From: Endozoicomonas sp.
Lineage (GTDB): Bacteria > Pseudomonadota > Gammaproteobacteria > Pseudomonadales > Endozoicomonadaceae
Assembly (NCBI GenBank): GCA_024509075.1
Contig: JAKROC010000014.1
Span: forward strand, 1 to 33,659
Reading direction: 5' to 3'
DNA: 33,659 bases
Shown: one piece after another, positions 1-8,266 of the stretch
How the letters are laid out: each line of letters begins with the position of its first letter
Numbering within the stretch: the first letter of the stretch is position 1
Made by a program: the position numbers and the translations under genes
Notes under the pieces: model-generated
What the model saw: the letters and a program-made list of their open reading frames with translations, nothing else
The model's database searches: none
What the model was told of the DNA's origin: nothing

Positions 1-53
1 ACAAGGGCTTCGCTCATTTGCCGCCTCGAATCAACTTGAAATCCATTGGGTAT
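1..53 (-). repeat. Partial copy of the ATACCC...GGGTAT repeat
   Basis: The first 53 bases are the left-end part of the dispersed repeat in inverted orientation. They end in CCATTGGGTAT and contain the GAGCGAAG/CTTCGCTC core and the complement of TTTCAAGTTGATTCGAGG, both shared with the copies at 23080, 30502 and 14341. The rest of this copy lies outside the window. It sits about 210 bases upstream of the chosen bamD start, so it may lie in or near the bamD promoter region. Confidence 0.75.
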
Positions 54-260
54 AATTGCTTGCCTGCATTAGTACCAGTGGCTTTGAACGCAGATCAGTG
101 CATGAATAATCTGTCTTTTCGTTTTCCGGCAGACTATGTTCTAATGCGCGTAAATGATGCAGATTTAAACCAGTTTTTCGCTGCGCAGAGTGTACCACAC
201 AATTCTGCCTCAGCCTCTGATGTACCACGGCGCGTGGAGAGTACGGAAGCCAATCAACAC

Positions 261-1196
261 ATGATGATATTGACAGCAACTTTGACCGCAACACTGAACC
301 GCCTGACCCTGGTAACCAGACCGCTGCTGCTGGTGTTGGTCGCTTCTGTCCTGGCCGGTTGTGCCAGCAACTCCCAGGATGAGGCACTGTCCGAATCTCT
401 GTCTGAAGCTGAACTCTACCAGATGTCTACCGAAGCGCTTAATGATGATCGTTACATGGAAGCGATCAAATCACTGCGCACCCTTGAGTCTCGCTACCCG
501 TTTGGGTCATTTGCCGAGCAAACGCAGCTGGACATCATTTACGCCTACTTTAAAAACGGCGAACCGGAGGCTGCCAAGGCTGCGGCAGACCGTTTTATTC
601 GTTTGCACCCCCAGCACCCGGATGCCGACTACGCCTTTTACATGAAGGGGCTGGCATCCAATACGGCATCTATGGGGTTGTTGGAGCGTTACCTGCCGCT
701 GGATCAGTCACGTCGTGACCCCGGGCAGTCAAGGTTGTCATTTAACGATTTTGCCGAGCTACTGGCTCGTTATCCAGACAGCCCGTACGGCCCGGATGCC
801 CGCCAGAGAATGGTGGCTCTGCGCAACCGTTTGGCTGAGTACGAGATTCATGCGGCTAATTACTACCTCAAGCGCAAGGCTTACCTGGCGGCAGTGAATC
901 GAGGTCGATACGTGGTTGAGAATATGGAACAGACAACAGCGGTTCCAGAAGCGCTGGCGATTATGATCGAGGGCTACCGCCATTTGCAATTGCCAGACCT
1001 TGCTGCGCAAGCGTTAGAAGTGCTCAAGCTGAATTACCCCAATCACCCATCTTTGGACAGTGAGGGTAACTTTGTGGGCTATAAGGTGTTTGATGATGTG
1101 GACCCGTCCATCTGGAGTACACTAACCTTTGGCTTGATTGGTGGTAAATCCAGGCCAGAGCTTGAACCGGTGCCAAAGCCTCCTCAGGCAGACTAA
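261..1196 (+). CDS. bamD: Outer membrane protein assembly factor BamD (lipoprotein)
   Basis: BamD is the essential lipoprotein of the BAM complex, which inserts beta-barrel proteins into the outer membrane; it works with BamA from the periplasmic side. The frame is open from position 18, but I chose ATG 261. It is preceded by a GGAAG-like ribosome site and directly gives a lipoprotein signal peptide: a hydrophobic [10 protein letters not shown] stretch followed by the lipobox LAGC, with the lipidated Cys at residue 34. The mature part is helical TPR-type sequence with typical BamD segments ([12 protein letters not shown] near the N-terminus, RRDPGQ and [15 protein letters not shown] in the middle). 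The product is 311 residues, longer than E. coli BamD (about 245) but in the range of Pseudomonas homologues. The 81 extra codons upstream read through repeat DNA and are unlikely to be translated. yacG follows 62 bases downstream. Recognition is secure; the start is probable. Confidence 0.93.
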   Translation: MMILTATLTATLNRLTLVTRPLLLVLVASVLAGCASNSQDEALSESLSEAELYQMSTEALNDDRYMEAIKSLRTLESRYPFGSFAEQTQLDIIYAYFKNGEPEAAKAAADRFIRLHPQHPDADYAFYMKGLASNTASMGLLERYLPLDQSRRDPGQSRLSFNDFAELLARYPDSPYGPDARQRMVALRNRLAEYEIHAANYYLKRKAYLAAVNRGRYVVENMEQTTAVPEALAIMIEGYRHLQLPDLAAQALEVLKLNYPNHPSLDSEGNFVGYKVFDDVDPSIWSTLTFGLIGGKSRPELEPVPKPPQAD

Positions 1197-1258
1197 TTAA
1201 TTGTTCGGTGGCATCATTGCGGTGATGCCGGCCTTACTCTGGTATTCAGCAGATAGTC

Positions 1259-1453
1259 ATGACTAAATCCGTTAAGTGCCCTCACTGTGGTAAAACCGTC
1301 TCCTGGTCACTGGAGAGCAAGTTTCGCCCTTTTTGTTCAGAACAATGCCGACTTATTGATTTTGGGGCCTGGGCCAATGAAGAGCATTCCATTGCCGGGG
1401 ACTCGGAATTTGATGATGTGATGAGTGCGGATCGTCACTACCCCGGAAGATGA
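1259..1453 (+). CDS. yacG: DNA gyrase inhibitor / zinc-binding protein YacG
   Basis: This 64-residue protein has the YacG zinc-binding pattern: CPHC at residues 7-10 and CSEQC at residues 26-30. It is followed by the family's [12 protein letters not shown] segment and an acidic tail. In E. coli YacG binds the GyrB C-terminal region and inhibits gyrase. The length matches the family (about 60-70). In many gammaproteobacteria yacG lies next to coaE and pilD; here it follows bamD and precedes unrelated orphan sequence, so the usual context is broken. The ribosome binding site is weak (AGATAGTC before ATG). The 62-base gap leaves co-transcription with bamD possible. Confidence 0.93.
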   Translation: MTKSVKCPHCGKTVSWSLESKFRPFCSEQCRLIDFGAWANEEHSIAGDSEFDDVMSADRHYPGR

Positions 1454-1619
1454 TTTGGTGAAGTGCTCCAACGCATATAAACCGGGAGTGTCACTCATAC
1501 AAACTGAACGAATTATCTCCGGCAGTTTTCTTCATTGTGCCTCTATGAAGGTGGTCGCCACTGTTTGAATTGGAATCTAATACCATCCTTGGTGGTCAGG
1601 CTGGGACTGAAAGCGAATA

Positions 1620-1653
1620 GAAAAAAAGTAAAAGCCGAGGCTAACCCCGGCTT
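1620..1653 (-). terminator. Rho-independent terminator of the orphan coiled-coil gene
   Basis: Bases 1632-1653 form an inverted repeat (AAGCCG-x-GG ... CC-x-CGGCTT) with a small loop and one mismatch. Read on the minus strand it is followed by a T-rich tract (TTTTACTTTTTTT), which is the classical layout. It lies about 40 bases past the stop of the minus-strand gene ending at 1695. On the plus strand the following sequence is less T-rich, so termination of yacG from the other side is possible but weaker. Confidence 0.8.
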
Positions 1654-1694
1654 GGTGTTTTCAAAAACCAGTTGACTGAAAAGAGTGTGTACAA

Positions 1695-2810
1695 TTAATC
1701 GTTATTTCCTCGTGTGGTAGAATCGTCGTCCGTACTTTTAGAAGTAGTGTCAACAGTTGGTGCTTCCTGACCCTCTGGGTGTTGACCCTCTGGGTGATGT
1801 AATACTACTTCAAAGTCTCCGTCAGGAGTCGTCGGTGGAGTCGCCGGGTGGGTATCGGTTACCTTTGGCGTGAACGAGGAGTGCGGTGATGGAAAAGGTG
1901 ACACATTATACCCAAGAATTTCTACACTGTCTTCATCCTCCTTGCCAGAGGTGTCACAGTTATTGAGATTACTTCCAGTAAGAATGGTTTCAAACTCAGC
2001 GGAAAGCGATTGCTGTCCAGTATCAGAGCCAGTAGGTGACGACCAGCGCTTGTTTTCGTCTTGCTCTCGGATGAGAGAACGGAGCACTTCAATTTCATTA
2101 TCCTTTTCAGAAATCGTTTTATTTGCTTTAGCTATTTCTACAAGTTGAAGTCCTGCCCTGGCATTTGCTGTCTCGAGCTCGTGTTCTAAGTTAAGTATTC
2201 TGTCTTCACGAGCTTTTATCAATACTTTTAAATGTTCAATTTCAGCACTGAGTTGATCCATAGTTTGTTTTACATCATCCTTGAGTTGGGCATTACGATT
2301 TATCGCATCAGTCAGGTTTTGTCTTGCAAATTTAAATGCATCTTCCAGGTCGGTAAGATGTGTATTCAGATTCGGGAATGCTTTGCGCATAAATGAAACT
2401 GAGGGTGGATATTCCGGTGGAGCCTCGCTCAATTCCGATCGCATGATCGGTTCAGGGCTGTTGCTACGGAAGGTAGTAGGTTCTTCTGATGTAACAGGTT
2501 GTTCACGGCCAATAGACGGTACCCGGAGTTCCATTGGAGATTCAATTTTGTTTACGTTTCTCTGATACAGGCTCTTGGCACTGTGGTAGAGGTCGCAGGC
2601 CAGAGAGGGAATAAAAGTAACAGGTGCAGCAACAGCAGCAACAAACCAGCCAAAGTAACGGTGAGTTTTTGCGGAAACTTTGGTGGCAATGTTGTTAAAC
2701 CAGCGTTTGCAGGTCCATTCATTGCTGGGGCCTTGAAGTGTTGTGGTGGCAGAAATTTGTTCTGTCCCATTTACAGTGGTTGTTAGTCCTTGCATAACTG
2801 AGATCCTCAA
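1695..2810 (-). CDS. Orphan protein with hydrophobic segment and coiled coil
   Basis: I do not recognise a family. The 371-residue product has four visible parts. A Thr/Asn-rich N-terminus is followed by a hydrophobic stretch around residues 50-75 (WFVAAVAAPVTFIPSLACDL), which could be one membrane segment. Next is a Pro/Glu/Ser-rich linker. A long heptad-like helical region at about residues 140-245 (FKFARQNLTDAI through VLRSLIREQDENK) reads as coiled coil. The acidic, Ser/Thr/Pro-rich tail includes a tandem HPEGQHPEGQ, encoded by a direct repeat at about 1768-1797. There is no cleavable signal peptide. The layout resembles bacterial proteins targeted to host membranes or vacuoles, but that is inference. 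A good terminator follows on the same strand. ATG 2810 and ATG 2795 are both possible starts. Confidence 0.7.
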   Translation of the reverse strand: MRISVMQGLTTTVNGTEQISATTTLQGPSNEWTCKRWFNNIATKVSAKTHRYFGWFVAAVAAPVTFIPSLACDLYHSAKSLYQRNVNKIESPMELRVPSIGREQPVTSEEPTTFRSNSPEPIMRSELSEAPPEYPPSVSFMRKAFPNLNTHLTDLEDAFKFARQNLTDAINRNAQLKDDVKQTMDQLSAEIEHLKVLIKAREDRILNLEHELETANARAGLQLVEIAKANKTISEKDNEIEVLRSLIREQDENKRWSSPTGSDTGQQSLSAEFETILTGSNLNNCDTSGKEDEDSVEILGYNVSPFPSPHSSFTPKVTDTHPATPPTTPDGDFEVVLHHPEGQHPEGQEAPTVDTTSKSTDDDSTTRGNND

Positions 2811-2986
2811 TGACTTATGATGGCTTCATTGCTGGCTTTATTCACTATTGCGTTACTTTTGTTTCAGTTCATATAAACTCTAGTGTTAGATATTAACCTG
2901 TCCGGTTAGTTCATTTATTGGCTATGAATTTTCATCATTATCGTTGTTGATGGTTATGAAATTGATAATATCCCGCACAACTTTCG

Positions 2987-3571
2987 CTACTGGCACCAAA
3001 ATTCTCTGATGGCTGCAATCCCACAGGCTCCCATTCTCTGAGCTGTGGCAATATCCTTGGTCGTCATGCCTCCCAGCCAGAATACTGGCATCGTTGCTGT
3101 GGTGGTCAGTTTTGCTGCCTGTGCCAAACCCAAGGGAGGGGTAACCGGGTGGGATGGTGTTGGATGGATGGGGGAGAGGGTAATAAAATCCGCCGATATT
3201 GCCTGTGCCTGGTTGATCTCTGTCGCGTCATGGCATGAGGCCGCTATTAACTGGCGGTTATCGTGTTTTTGCACATGTTTTTGCCCGGCTGTGATTGCTG
3301 CCAGTTGCTCTGATGTGAAGTGCAGCCCGTGGCACCATGATTGTGCCAGCAGGGTGTGATCGCCCTTGATGACCAGCCTGGCCCCCCCCGCATGGACGAC
3401 ATCTGACAGTGCTTGTGCCAGTGGGATGTACTCGCTTGTTTCTAACCAGGCAGCGCGAAACTGAATTAACCGGACGCCTTGAGCCAAAGCTCTGTTTATT
3501 CGGTCAAAAAGCATTTCGTTCGTTGTGAAGTGACCGGTGATCATGTATCGGTCGAAGGCTCGTGCGGTCAT
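2987..3571 (-). CDS. Thiamine phosphate synthase-like (ThiE/TenI family) protein
   Basis: The sequence follows the ThiE/TenI TIM-barrel fold. It has an early QGVRLIQFRA strand, a GLHFTSEQLAA segment, SCHDATEINQAQAISADFITLSPIHPT with the phosphate-site region, and a C-terminal FWLGGMTTKDIATAQRMGACGIAAI. ThiE couples HMP diphosphate with thiazole phosphate. Here the usual Lys after the early Arg (QxRxK in ThiE) is missing: QFRAAWLE is seen instead. The synthase role is therefore uncertain. The sequence looks most like the thiE-like half of the MutT-ThiE fusions known in Pseudomonas-type bacteria, here without the Nudix half. ATG 3571 gives a domain-length protein of 194 residues; ATG 3649 in the same frame would add 26 residues without a better ribosome site. 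No other thiamine genes are nearby. Confidence 0.8.
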   Translation of the reverse strand: MTARAFDRYMITGHFTTNEMLFDRINRALAQGVRLIQFRAAWLETSEYIPLAQALSDVVHAGGARLVIKGDHTLLAQSWCHGLHFTSEQLAAITAGQKHVQKHDNRQLIAASCHDATEINQAQAISADFITLSPIHPTPSHPVTPPLGLAQAAKLTTTATMPVFWLGGMTTKDIATAQRMGACGIAAIREFWCQ

Positions 3572-3758
3572 TTGGTTATCTTTCCCATCTAAAGAGTTAT
3601 GGCCGGTTGCATCTGTTATTGTTGCGGCAATTGCGTTATAACATTTCATCAGGGAGCGGTGTTCAGGGCATGAAGCCTGAAGCCTGAAGCTCCCTTGAGT
3701 CTACTAAAAATAATGATCTGACAGTTGTAATGGCTGTTCTTATTGAAGACTAGGAACT

Positions 3759-5702
3759 ATGGAAAAGTATTTCAGGCTTATAGATAAACCCACGTTTTTC
3801 GGGGCAGTTTTTCTGTTGGTTGCAGTGGTGGTGCCGTTGGCGCTGTTCCCCGCCGAAGGAGCTTACTGGATTGCCATCGCCAAAACCTTTATGACTGATA
3901 CCATGGGTATTTTCTATCTGACCCTCGGATTAGCTGCAGTCATGTTTATGACTTACGTTATTTTCTCTGATATTGGCCAGATCAAGCTCGGCGATGCCGA
4001 TGAAAAGCCAGAGTACAGTACCGCTTCCTGGTCGGCCATGCTGTTTTGTGGTGGTATCGGTGCCAGTATTCTCTATTGGGGTACCATTGAGTGGGCTTAC
4101 TATTATCAGGCTCCACCGTTTCAGCTTGAGCCGGGCAGTGAGGAGGCGATTCAGTGGGCAGCCACCTACGGTATTTTCCACTGGGGACCGGTTGCCTGGT
4201 GCATTTACATGATACCGGCATTGCCTATTGCTTACTTTTTCCATGTGCGGAAAAACCCTGTGCTTAAGGTTTCTGCCGCCTTGATGCCGGTTCTGGGTGA
4301 GGTACGCAGCAAGGGGGGGATTGGCAAGGTAATTGATGTGCTGTTCATTTTTGGTCTGCTTGGTGGTGCGGCTACCACGCTGGGTCTGGCAGCTCCGCTG
4401 ATTAACGAAGGGCTGACCTATCTGACCGGTATTCCATCCACTACTGCTACACAAATTGGCGTGTTAATGGTCTGCACCGCGCTTTTTGCCTACTCCTCAT
4501 ACAAGGGCATGGATGGTGGTATCAAGCTGCTGAGCAATATTAACTTCTGGGGAGCCATTGGGCTGCTGGCTTTTGTTCTGGTGGCTGGCCCGACTCTGTT
4601 TATGGTGGAGACTGGGCTGGACTCTATTGGTCGGATGCTGTCGAACTTTTTTGTCATGACTACCTGGGGAGAGCCTTTTGGTGGCTATGGCACCTTCAAG
4701 GACACCAAGTTTCCCCAGGACTGGACTATTTTCTACTGGGCCTGGTGGCTGGTGTTTGCCCCTAGCATGGGCTTGTTTGTTGCCCGTATCTCCAAGGGGC
4801 GCACGGTTAAGCAGATGGTGGCCGGCGCTATTTTCTGTGGCTCCATGGGTTGTGCGGTTTACTTCATTATCCTCGGTAACTTTGGTCTGTCTTTGCAGCT
4901 TTCCGGGCAGCTGGATGTGGTCAGTATTCTCAATGACCAAGGGGCAACCACGGCGATATTCAGCATTCTTGAGCAGCTGCCATTCAGTAAGGTGGTTATT
5001 GTCCTGTTTACCTTGCTGTGCATTATTTTCACGGCCACAACATTTGATTCCATCTCGTTTATCCTAGCCTCAGTGGTGCAGAATAATGTCACTGATGATC
5101 CCCTGCGCTGGAATCGTCTGTTCTGGGCTTTTACGCTCTCTTTGATGCCTTCTGTGCTGATGTTTATGGGCGGGTTGGAAACGCTGCAGACGGCGGCCAT
5201 TGTCGGTGGCCTCCCCTTGTTGGTGATCGCGGTGATGCTGATGATTTCGTCAGTCAAAGCCACCATGCTGGATATTTCTCGCCAGGAAGGTTACGAGGAA
5301 CCGACGATCAATATTGAAGAACTGCCGGAGGTGGATCCCTGGAGTGAGGAGGGCTCTGCTTTGGCACGATTTGAACAGCTGAGAGATCAGGCGAGCGAAG
5401 TGGTAAGCGTTGAGCGTGATGTTCACGAAGAGCTGGCGGCATTGAAAAAGCAGATTCGTATGGCGGCCATGCAGCGTGATGGCTCAGACTTGGGTGAGGC
5501 GCCGCAGGAACTGGTGGAGCAGGTTGAGCAACTGACTCGCAAGGCTATGGAGGTGAAAGAACAGAAGTTGGCTGCCTCGAATCTGGCACAGCAGGCGTAT
5601 AAAGATTTCAACGACCTGATGCGCAACAAAGAACTAGAGGCGCAGCAACTTGAGCGAATGAAGACCAGGGAAAGTATTATGATGCGGATGGGGCAGAATT
5701 AG
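3759..5702 (+). CDS. BCCT-family transporter (betaine/carnitine/choline type) with coiled-coil tail
   Basis: This is a secondary transporter of the betaine-carnitine-choline family, importing quaternary-ammonium osmolytes or exchanging them. About twelve membrane segments occupy residues 10-497. The BCCT signature region is clear: DWTIFYWAWWLVFAPSMGLF followed by VARISKGRTVKQ. The early helix has GGIGASILYWGTIEWAYYYQ, which resembles CaiT-type members more than BetP (ASW start, then YWxTIEW). Substrate cannot be fixed from this. The last 150 residues are hydrophilic and Glu/Lys/Gln-rich with heptads (EELAALKKQ, ELVEQVEQLTRKAMEVKEQK), a predicted cytoplasmic coiled coil and unusually long. Start ATG 3759 is supported by AGGAAC eight bases upstream. 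The gene stands alone. Confidence 0.92.
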   Translation: MEKYFRLIDKPTFFGAVFLLVAVVVPLALFPAEGAYWIAIAKTFMTDTMGIFYLTLGLAAVMFMTYVIFSDIGQIKLGDADEKPEYSTASWSAMLFCGGIGASILYWGTIEWAYYYQAPPFQLEPGSEEAIQWAATYGIFHWGPVAWCIYMIPALPIAYFFHVRKNPVLKVSAALMPVLGEVRSKGGIGKVIDVLFIFGLLGGAATTLGLAAPLINEGLTYLTGIPSTTATQIGVLMVCTALFAYSSYKGMDGGIKLLSNINFWGAIGLLAFVLVAGPTLFMVETGLDSIGRMLSNFFVMTTWGEPFGGYGTFKDTKFPQDWTIFYWAWWLVFAPSMGLFVARISKGRTVKQMVAGAIFCGSMGCAVYFIILGNFGLSLQLSGQLDVVSILNDQGATTAIFSILEQLPFSKVVIVLFTLLCIIFTATTFDSISFILASVVQNNVTDDPLRWNRLFWAFTLSLMPSVLMFMGGLETLQTAAIVGGLPLLVIAVMLMISSVKATMLDISRQEGYEEPTINIEELPEVDPWSEEGSALARFEQLRDQASEVVSVERDVHEELAALKKQIRMAAMQRDGSDLGEAPQELVEQVEQLTRKAMEVKEQKLAASNLAQQAYKDFNDLMRNKELEAQQLERMKTRESIMMRMGQN

Positions 5703-6169
5703 TTGTCTCGGTCGGTTTGCGTAAGTCGGTGTCTCAGACGTCCGTAAACCGGCCCTGGTATTTACAACCCGTTTTGCCACGGCCAGTCATTTGTTGCTTG
5801 ATGCTGGCTTTTTTCGTAATTTTCTCTGGCTGTCAATTTCACCAGGGCTAACGCGCGAAGAGAATGACTCTCATTAAGTGCCTCATAATACCGGTTTTTG
5901 ATCACGAGCTGCCCGGTTCTTACAAGTAAGCGACGTTGGTTATTTCAAATGCGGACAAATGTTGATCAGGTTTCAGCCAAAAATGCCGCTATTCAGCTGC
6001 CTGAATGGGAATGCTCATGCGTAAGCCCTGATTGGTTATTGATATGAGTTGATGCTATGCAGGAGTTACCCGACTCCCGATAGCCCGCCTTTTTATTAGG
6101 TGCCTGGAGACAGGCCATCATGCACAGGGTTGGTGCCCATCAATAACCGTTACAGTAAGGATACTGAAC
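5703..6169 (+). promoter_or_regulatory. Gene-free stretch with possible structured leader
   Basis: No convincing gene is seen here. Just after the BCCT stop, bases 5710-5755 can form an imperfect hairpin (GGTCGGTTTGCG against CGTAAACCGGCC) that may end that transcript. Farther on, three small hairpins cluster: GGAGT/ACTCC at 6062-6077, GCCTG-GAGA-CAGGC at 6102-6115 (a GNRA tetraloop), and GGG/CCC around 6127-6138. They precede AAGGAT and an ATG at 6170 that opens a frame soon entering a repeat element. This resembles the 5' leader of a lost or interrupted gene. I could not match it to a known riboswitch. Confidence 0.3.
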
Positions 6170-6199
6170 ATGGTTAGCTACTTGTCTGCCTATTGTCGT

Positions 6200-6325
6200 A
6201 TACCCGTCGCCTTTCAAGTTGCTACTTTGTTGGCTGCATTTGCCCACCCTGGTCACGTAGTATTTCTACGCTCCCGGGGCTTCGCTCAATTGCCGTCGCG
6301 TAGCAATATGAAACCCATTGGGTAT
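6200..6325 (-). repeat. Complete copy of the ATACCC...GGGTAT repeat (126 bp)
   Basis: This copy starts ATACCCGTCGCCTTTCAAGTTG and ends in CCCATTGGGTAT, the inverse orientation of most copies in the window. The imperfect terminal inverted repeats are about 20-22 bases. It contains the shared internal parts CCAACAAAGTAGC (complement), TCACGTAGTATTTCTACG and GGCTTCGCTCAATTGCCG. It interrupts a frame that opens with ATG 6170 after ten codons. Confidence 0.85.
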
Positions 6326-6381
6326 GTACCGTCAGTTCAGACTCAGGCTTTCTGCTTTTCATTAGCAGGGTGGGGCTTTGT

Positions 6382-6567
6382 TCAGCTCTGTAGTTGATAA
6401 AGCCAATCACTCGCCAACTTCTCAATAAGTCGCGGCAGTGTCAGCTTGCATGTACGCAAGGCACGACGCCAACCGACATAGCGGTCGAGATACTTGCTGG
6501 CGACACTCTTGAATAAATTATTGATCCAACCTTTTAGCACTGAAATAGTCGTGTGCTTATGATCACG
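6382..6567 (-). pseudogene. Transposase C-terminal remnant
   Basis: On the minus strand a 61-codon frame runs to TGA at 6382-6384. It contains LKGWINNLFKSVASKYLDRY and then VGWRRALR, ending KLASDWLYQLQS. The pattern Fx-S-VASKYLDxYxGW followed by a basic helix resembles the C-terminal end of IS1595-type transposases, but the family call rests on this short tail. In-frame TGA and TAA stops lie immediately upstream (6568-6573), so the rest of the gene is lost or decayed. No terminal inverted repeats were recognised. Confidence 0.5.
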
Positions 6568-6624
6568 TCATTAATCAACGCTGACTTGTTACGCAAGAGT
6601 ATGTTTATGTGAGACGATTGAAGA

Positions 6625-6717
6625 TGGCGGTGAGAGAGGGATTCGAACCCTCGATACGGCTACAAACCGTATACTCCCTTAGCAGGGGAGCGCCTTCAGC
6701 CTCTCGGCCATCTCACC
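6625..6717 (-). tRNA. tRNA-Ser(GCT)
   Basis: On the minus strand a class II tRNA begins GGTGAGATGGCCGAG and ends TCTCACC-G-CCA. The 7-bp acceptor stem is perfect, the T loop has GGTTCGAATCC, and there is a long variable arm. The anticodon loop CTGCTAA gives anticodon GCT (codons AGC/AGU). CCA is encoded. It lies eight bases from tRNA-Arg(ACG) on the same strand, a pairing also common in other gammaproteobacteria. Confidence 0.96.
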
Positions 6718-6725
6718 GTTACACA

Positions 6726-6802
6726 TGGCGCGCTCGGGAGGATTCGAACCTCCGACCGCCTGGTTCGTAGCCAGGTACTCTATCCAGCTGAGCTACGAGC
6801 GC
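6726..6802 (-). tRNA. tRNA-Arg(ACG)
   Basis: On the minus strand the tRNA begins GCGCTCGTAGCTCAGCTGG and ends CGAGCGC-G-CCA. The acceptor stem is complete and the T arm has GGTTCGAATCC. The anticodon loop CTACGAA gives ACG, the inosine-modified arginine anticodon for CGU/CGC/CGA. CCA is encoded. It is the upstream member of a tRNA-Arg/tRNA-Ser pair. Confidence 0.96.
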
Positions 6803-6928
6803 CCTTGTCAACGGAGGCAGACTATAGAGATTTCATTCGGTTGAGTCAAATGCGGTTTTTACGGATATGCTTTTTGCTGTTGTCGATAACTCGACTACTA
6901 TCTCAGGCCGACTCGATAAATTTCCATA

Positions 6929-7991
6929 GTGCTTTTTATGCTTCCTTTACTGGCTTTGGTGAGTGGCAGTGTGTCTTTGATCGACGGAGCTGGTTCCGTG
7001 GAGGTTGTTGACCGGCTCAGTTTGTTTGCTGACCCCGTGGGATCTGATTTTGACTGCCCCACAGAAGAAGCAAATTTTCTGCTGACCACAGAAAACGACA
7101 GTGGTAATTTAGCTGGTAGCAAAGCGCTTGATGATTTTCGCATTGAACATGATACGACTGTGGAACGGCTGCTTCGTCCATCTGCAGCGCCTTCGACCGA
7201 TCATACTATGGAATCAGCAGGCAGCCAGGTATTCCCCGACTGGCCTGAAGCACCGGGGATTAAGTATGGCGAATTTAACTCTTGGCTGGGCGGCGTTGAT
7301 CGATTTGTAAGTCAATCGTCGTATTATATGTTGCACCAGCCACCGGCAGTGAATATCAGCTACATAATGCCAGATGGCATTGCCAGGCGTCCTGTCTATG
7401 CGTGTTTTGACGGTCACCTTACGCACTGGCTGAATGATCGGATTGGCGAGGCTTACCAGTCAGCACTTGAGACTGGCGCACCCGATGGCTTTAAGGCTGA
7501 GCCGTTCACTCCCCAGATCGATGCGCTGTCGCAGGAAGAGCGCTGGCAAAACTTTTCAGGAGTAGCCGAATTGTTACGGGGAGGGATGGTCGTTGTTGGC
7601 CTGAGCGAACCTCACGGTGCCAGCCGTCAGCGTCGCAAAAGCATCAAGGCACCCGGCGAGGCAAAAGGACACTGCAATCTTTTGGGTCATTACGATCAAA
7701 AGTGAAATGTTCAAAACTGCCGGACTTACGTGGTCAGCCTTTGGAGCGACGGGGTCGCTCAGGCTGGACAGAGATAGCGGCTTAAAACCACTATTCAGGG
7801 AAGGCGTGTTGAAGCAGGAAGCCTGTTGGGAAACTTACGGAATCCTGTTCCTGCTGGAACGGGTGATGTCGGTGTTGGGCCAATCTTCTCTTGCTCACGT
7901 GGTGAGAATTCTTGCGGTGGTGAACCAACCCAGATTGCCCGGGTCTCACATGAACTATGCAAGCCTGTTTAAACATCTCATTGAGAAGTAA
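6929..7991 (+). pseudogene. Putative secreted protein, apparently frameshifted
   Basis: Two overlapping frames look like one gene. The first (6929-7705) starts GTG or ATG 6938 with a signal-peptide-like MLPLLALVSGSVSL and runs to about residue 240 as ordinary soluble sequence (YACFDGHLTHWLNDRIGEAY; LLRGGMVVVGLSEPHG). Its last residues are low-quality. The second frame (+1, open to 7991) continues with a beta-strand-like DTAIFWVITIKSEMF and ends SHMNYASLFKHLIEK. The join fits a slip at the GCAAAAGGAC tract (7661-7670). A second signal-like start (ATG 6850, MRFLRICFLLLSI) lies in the frame -1 to the first. I recognise no family. It may be a decayed gene, a sequencing error, or two genes. Confidence 0.5.
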
Positions 7992-8036
7992 GGGCTCTTC
8001 TTTCGCAGTGTATGATAACCAATGGAGTCGTTTGCC

Positions 8037-8234
8037 ATGAAAGCCATTGTTATTTCATTGCTCTTGTTTGGCTGTTTTTTGCTACTAGCCAATCTGGCTC
8101 CCAGTTTGTTGAGCAGCAACCGCACAGATAATGAGCAAGCATGTAATAACAGGGAGGGCCAGGTGGTGAAATCCGTCGTGTCACTGGCTCTGTTGCTTGT
8201 AGCCTTGGTGATGGTCTTGCATTACTGGCGCTGA
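8037..8234 (+). CDS. Small two-helix membrane protein
   Basis: This 65-residue product has two hydrophobic segments: residues 2-24 (AIVISLLLFGCFLLLANLAP) and about 46-62 (VVSLALLLVALVMVLHY). A short Asn/Asp-rich polar loop separates them. ATG 8037 was chosen over ATG 8022 because GGAG sits nine bases upstream of it. No family is recognised. It lies 45 bases past the broken secreted-protein gene on the same strand, so it may have shared a transcript with it. Confidence 0.55.
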   Translation: MKAIVISLLLFGCFLLLANLAPSLLSSNRTDNEQACNNREGQVVKSVVSLALLLVALVMVLHYWR

Positions 8235-8266
8235 ATTTTCAGCAAAGGGACTAAGGCGGCGGGTAT

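Noticed and set aside
18..260. N-terminal extension of the bamD frame upstream of ATG 261.
   Set aside because: It would translate repeat DNA and place the lipoprotein signal peptide internally.
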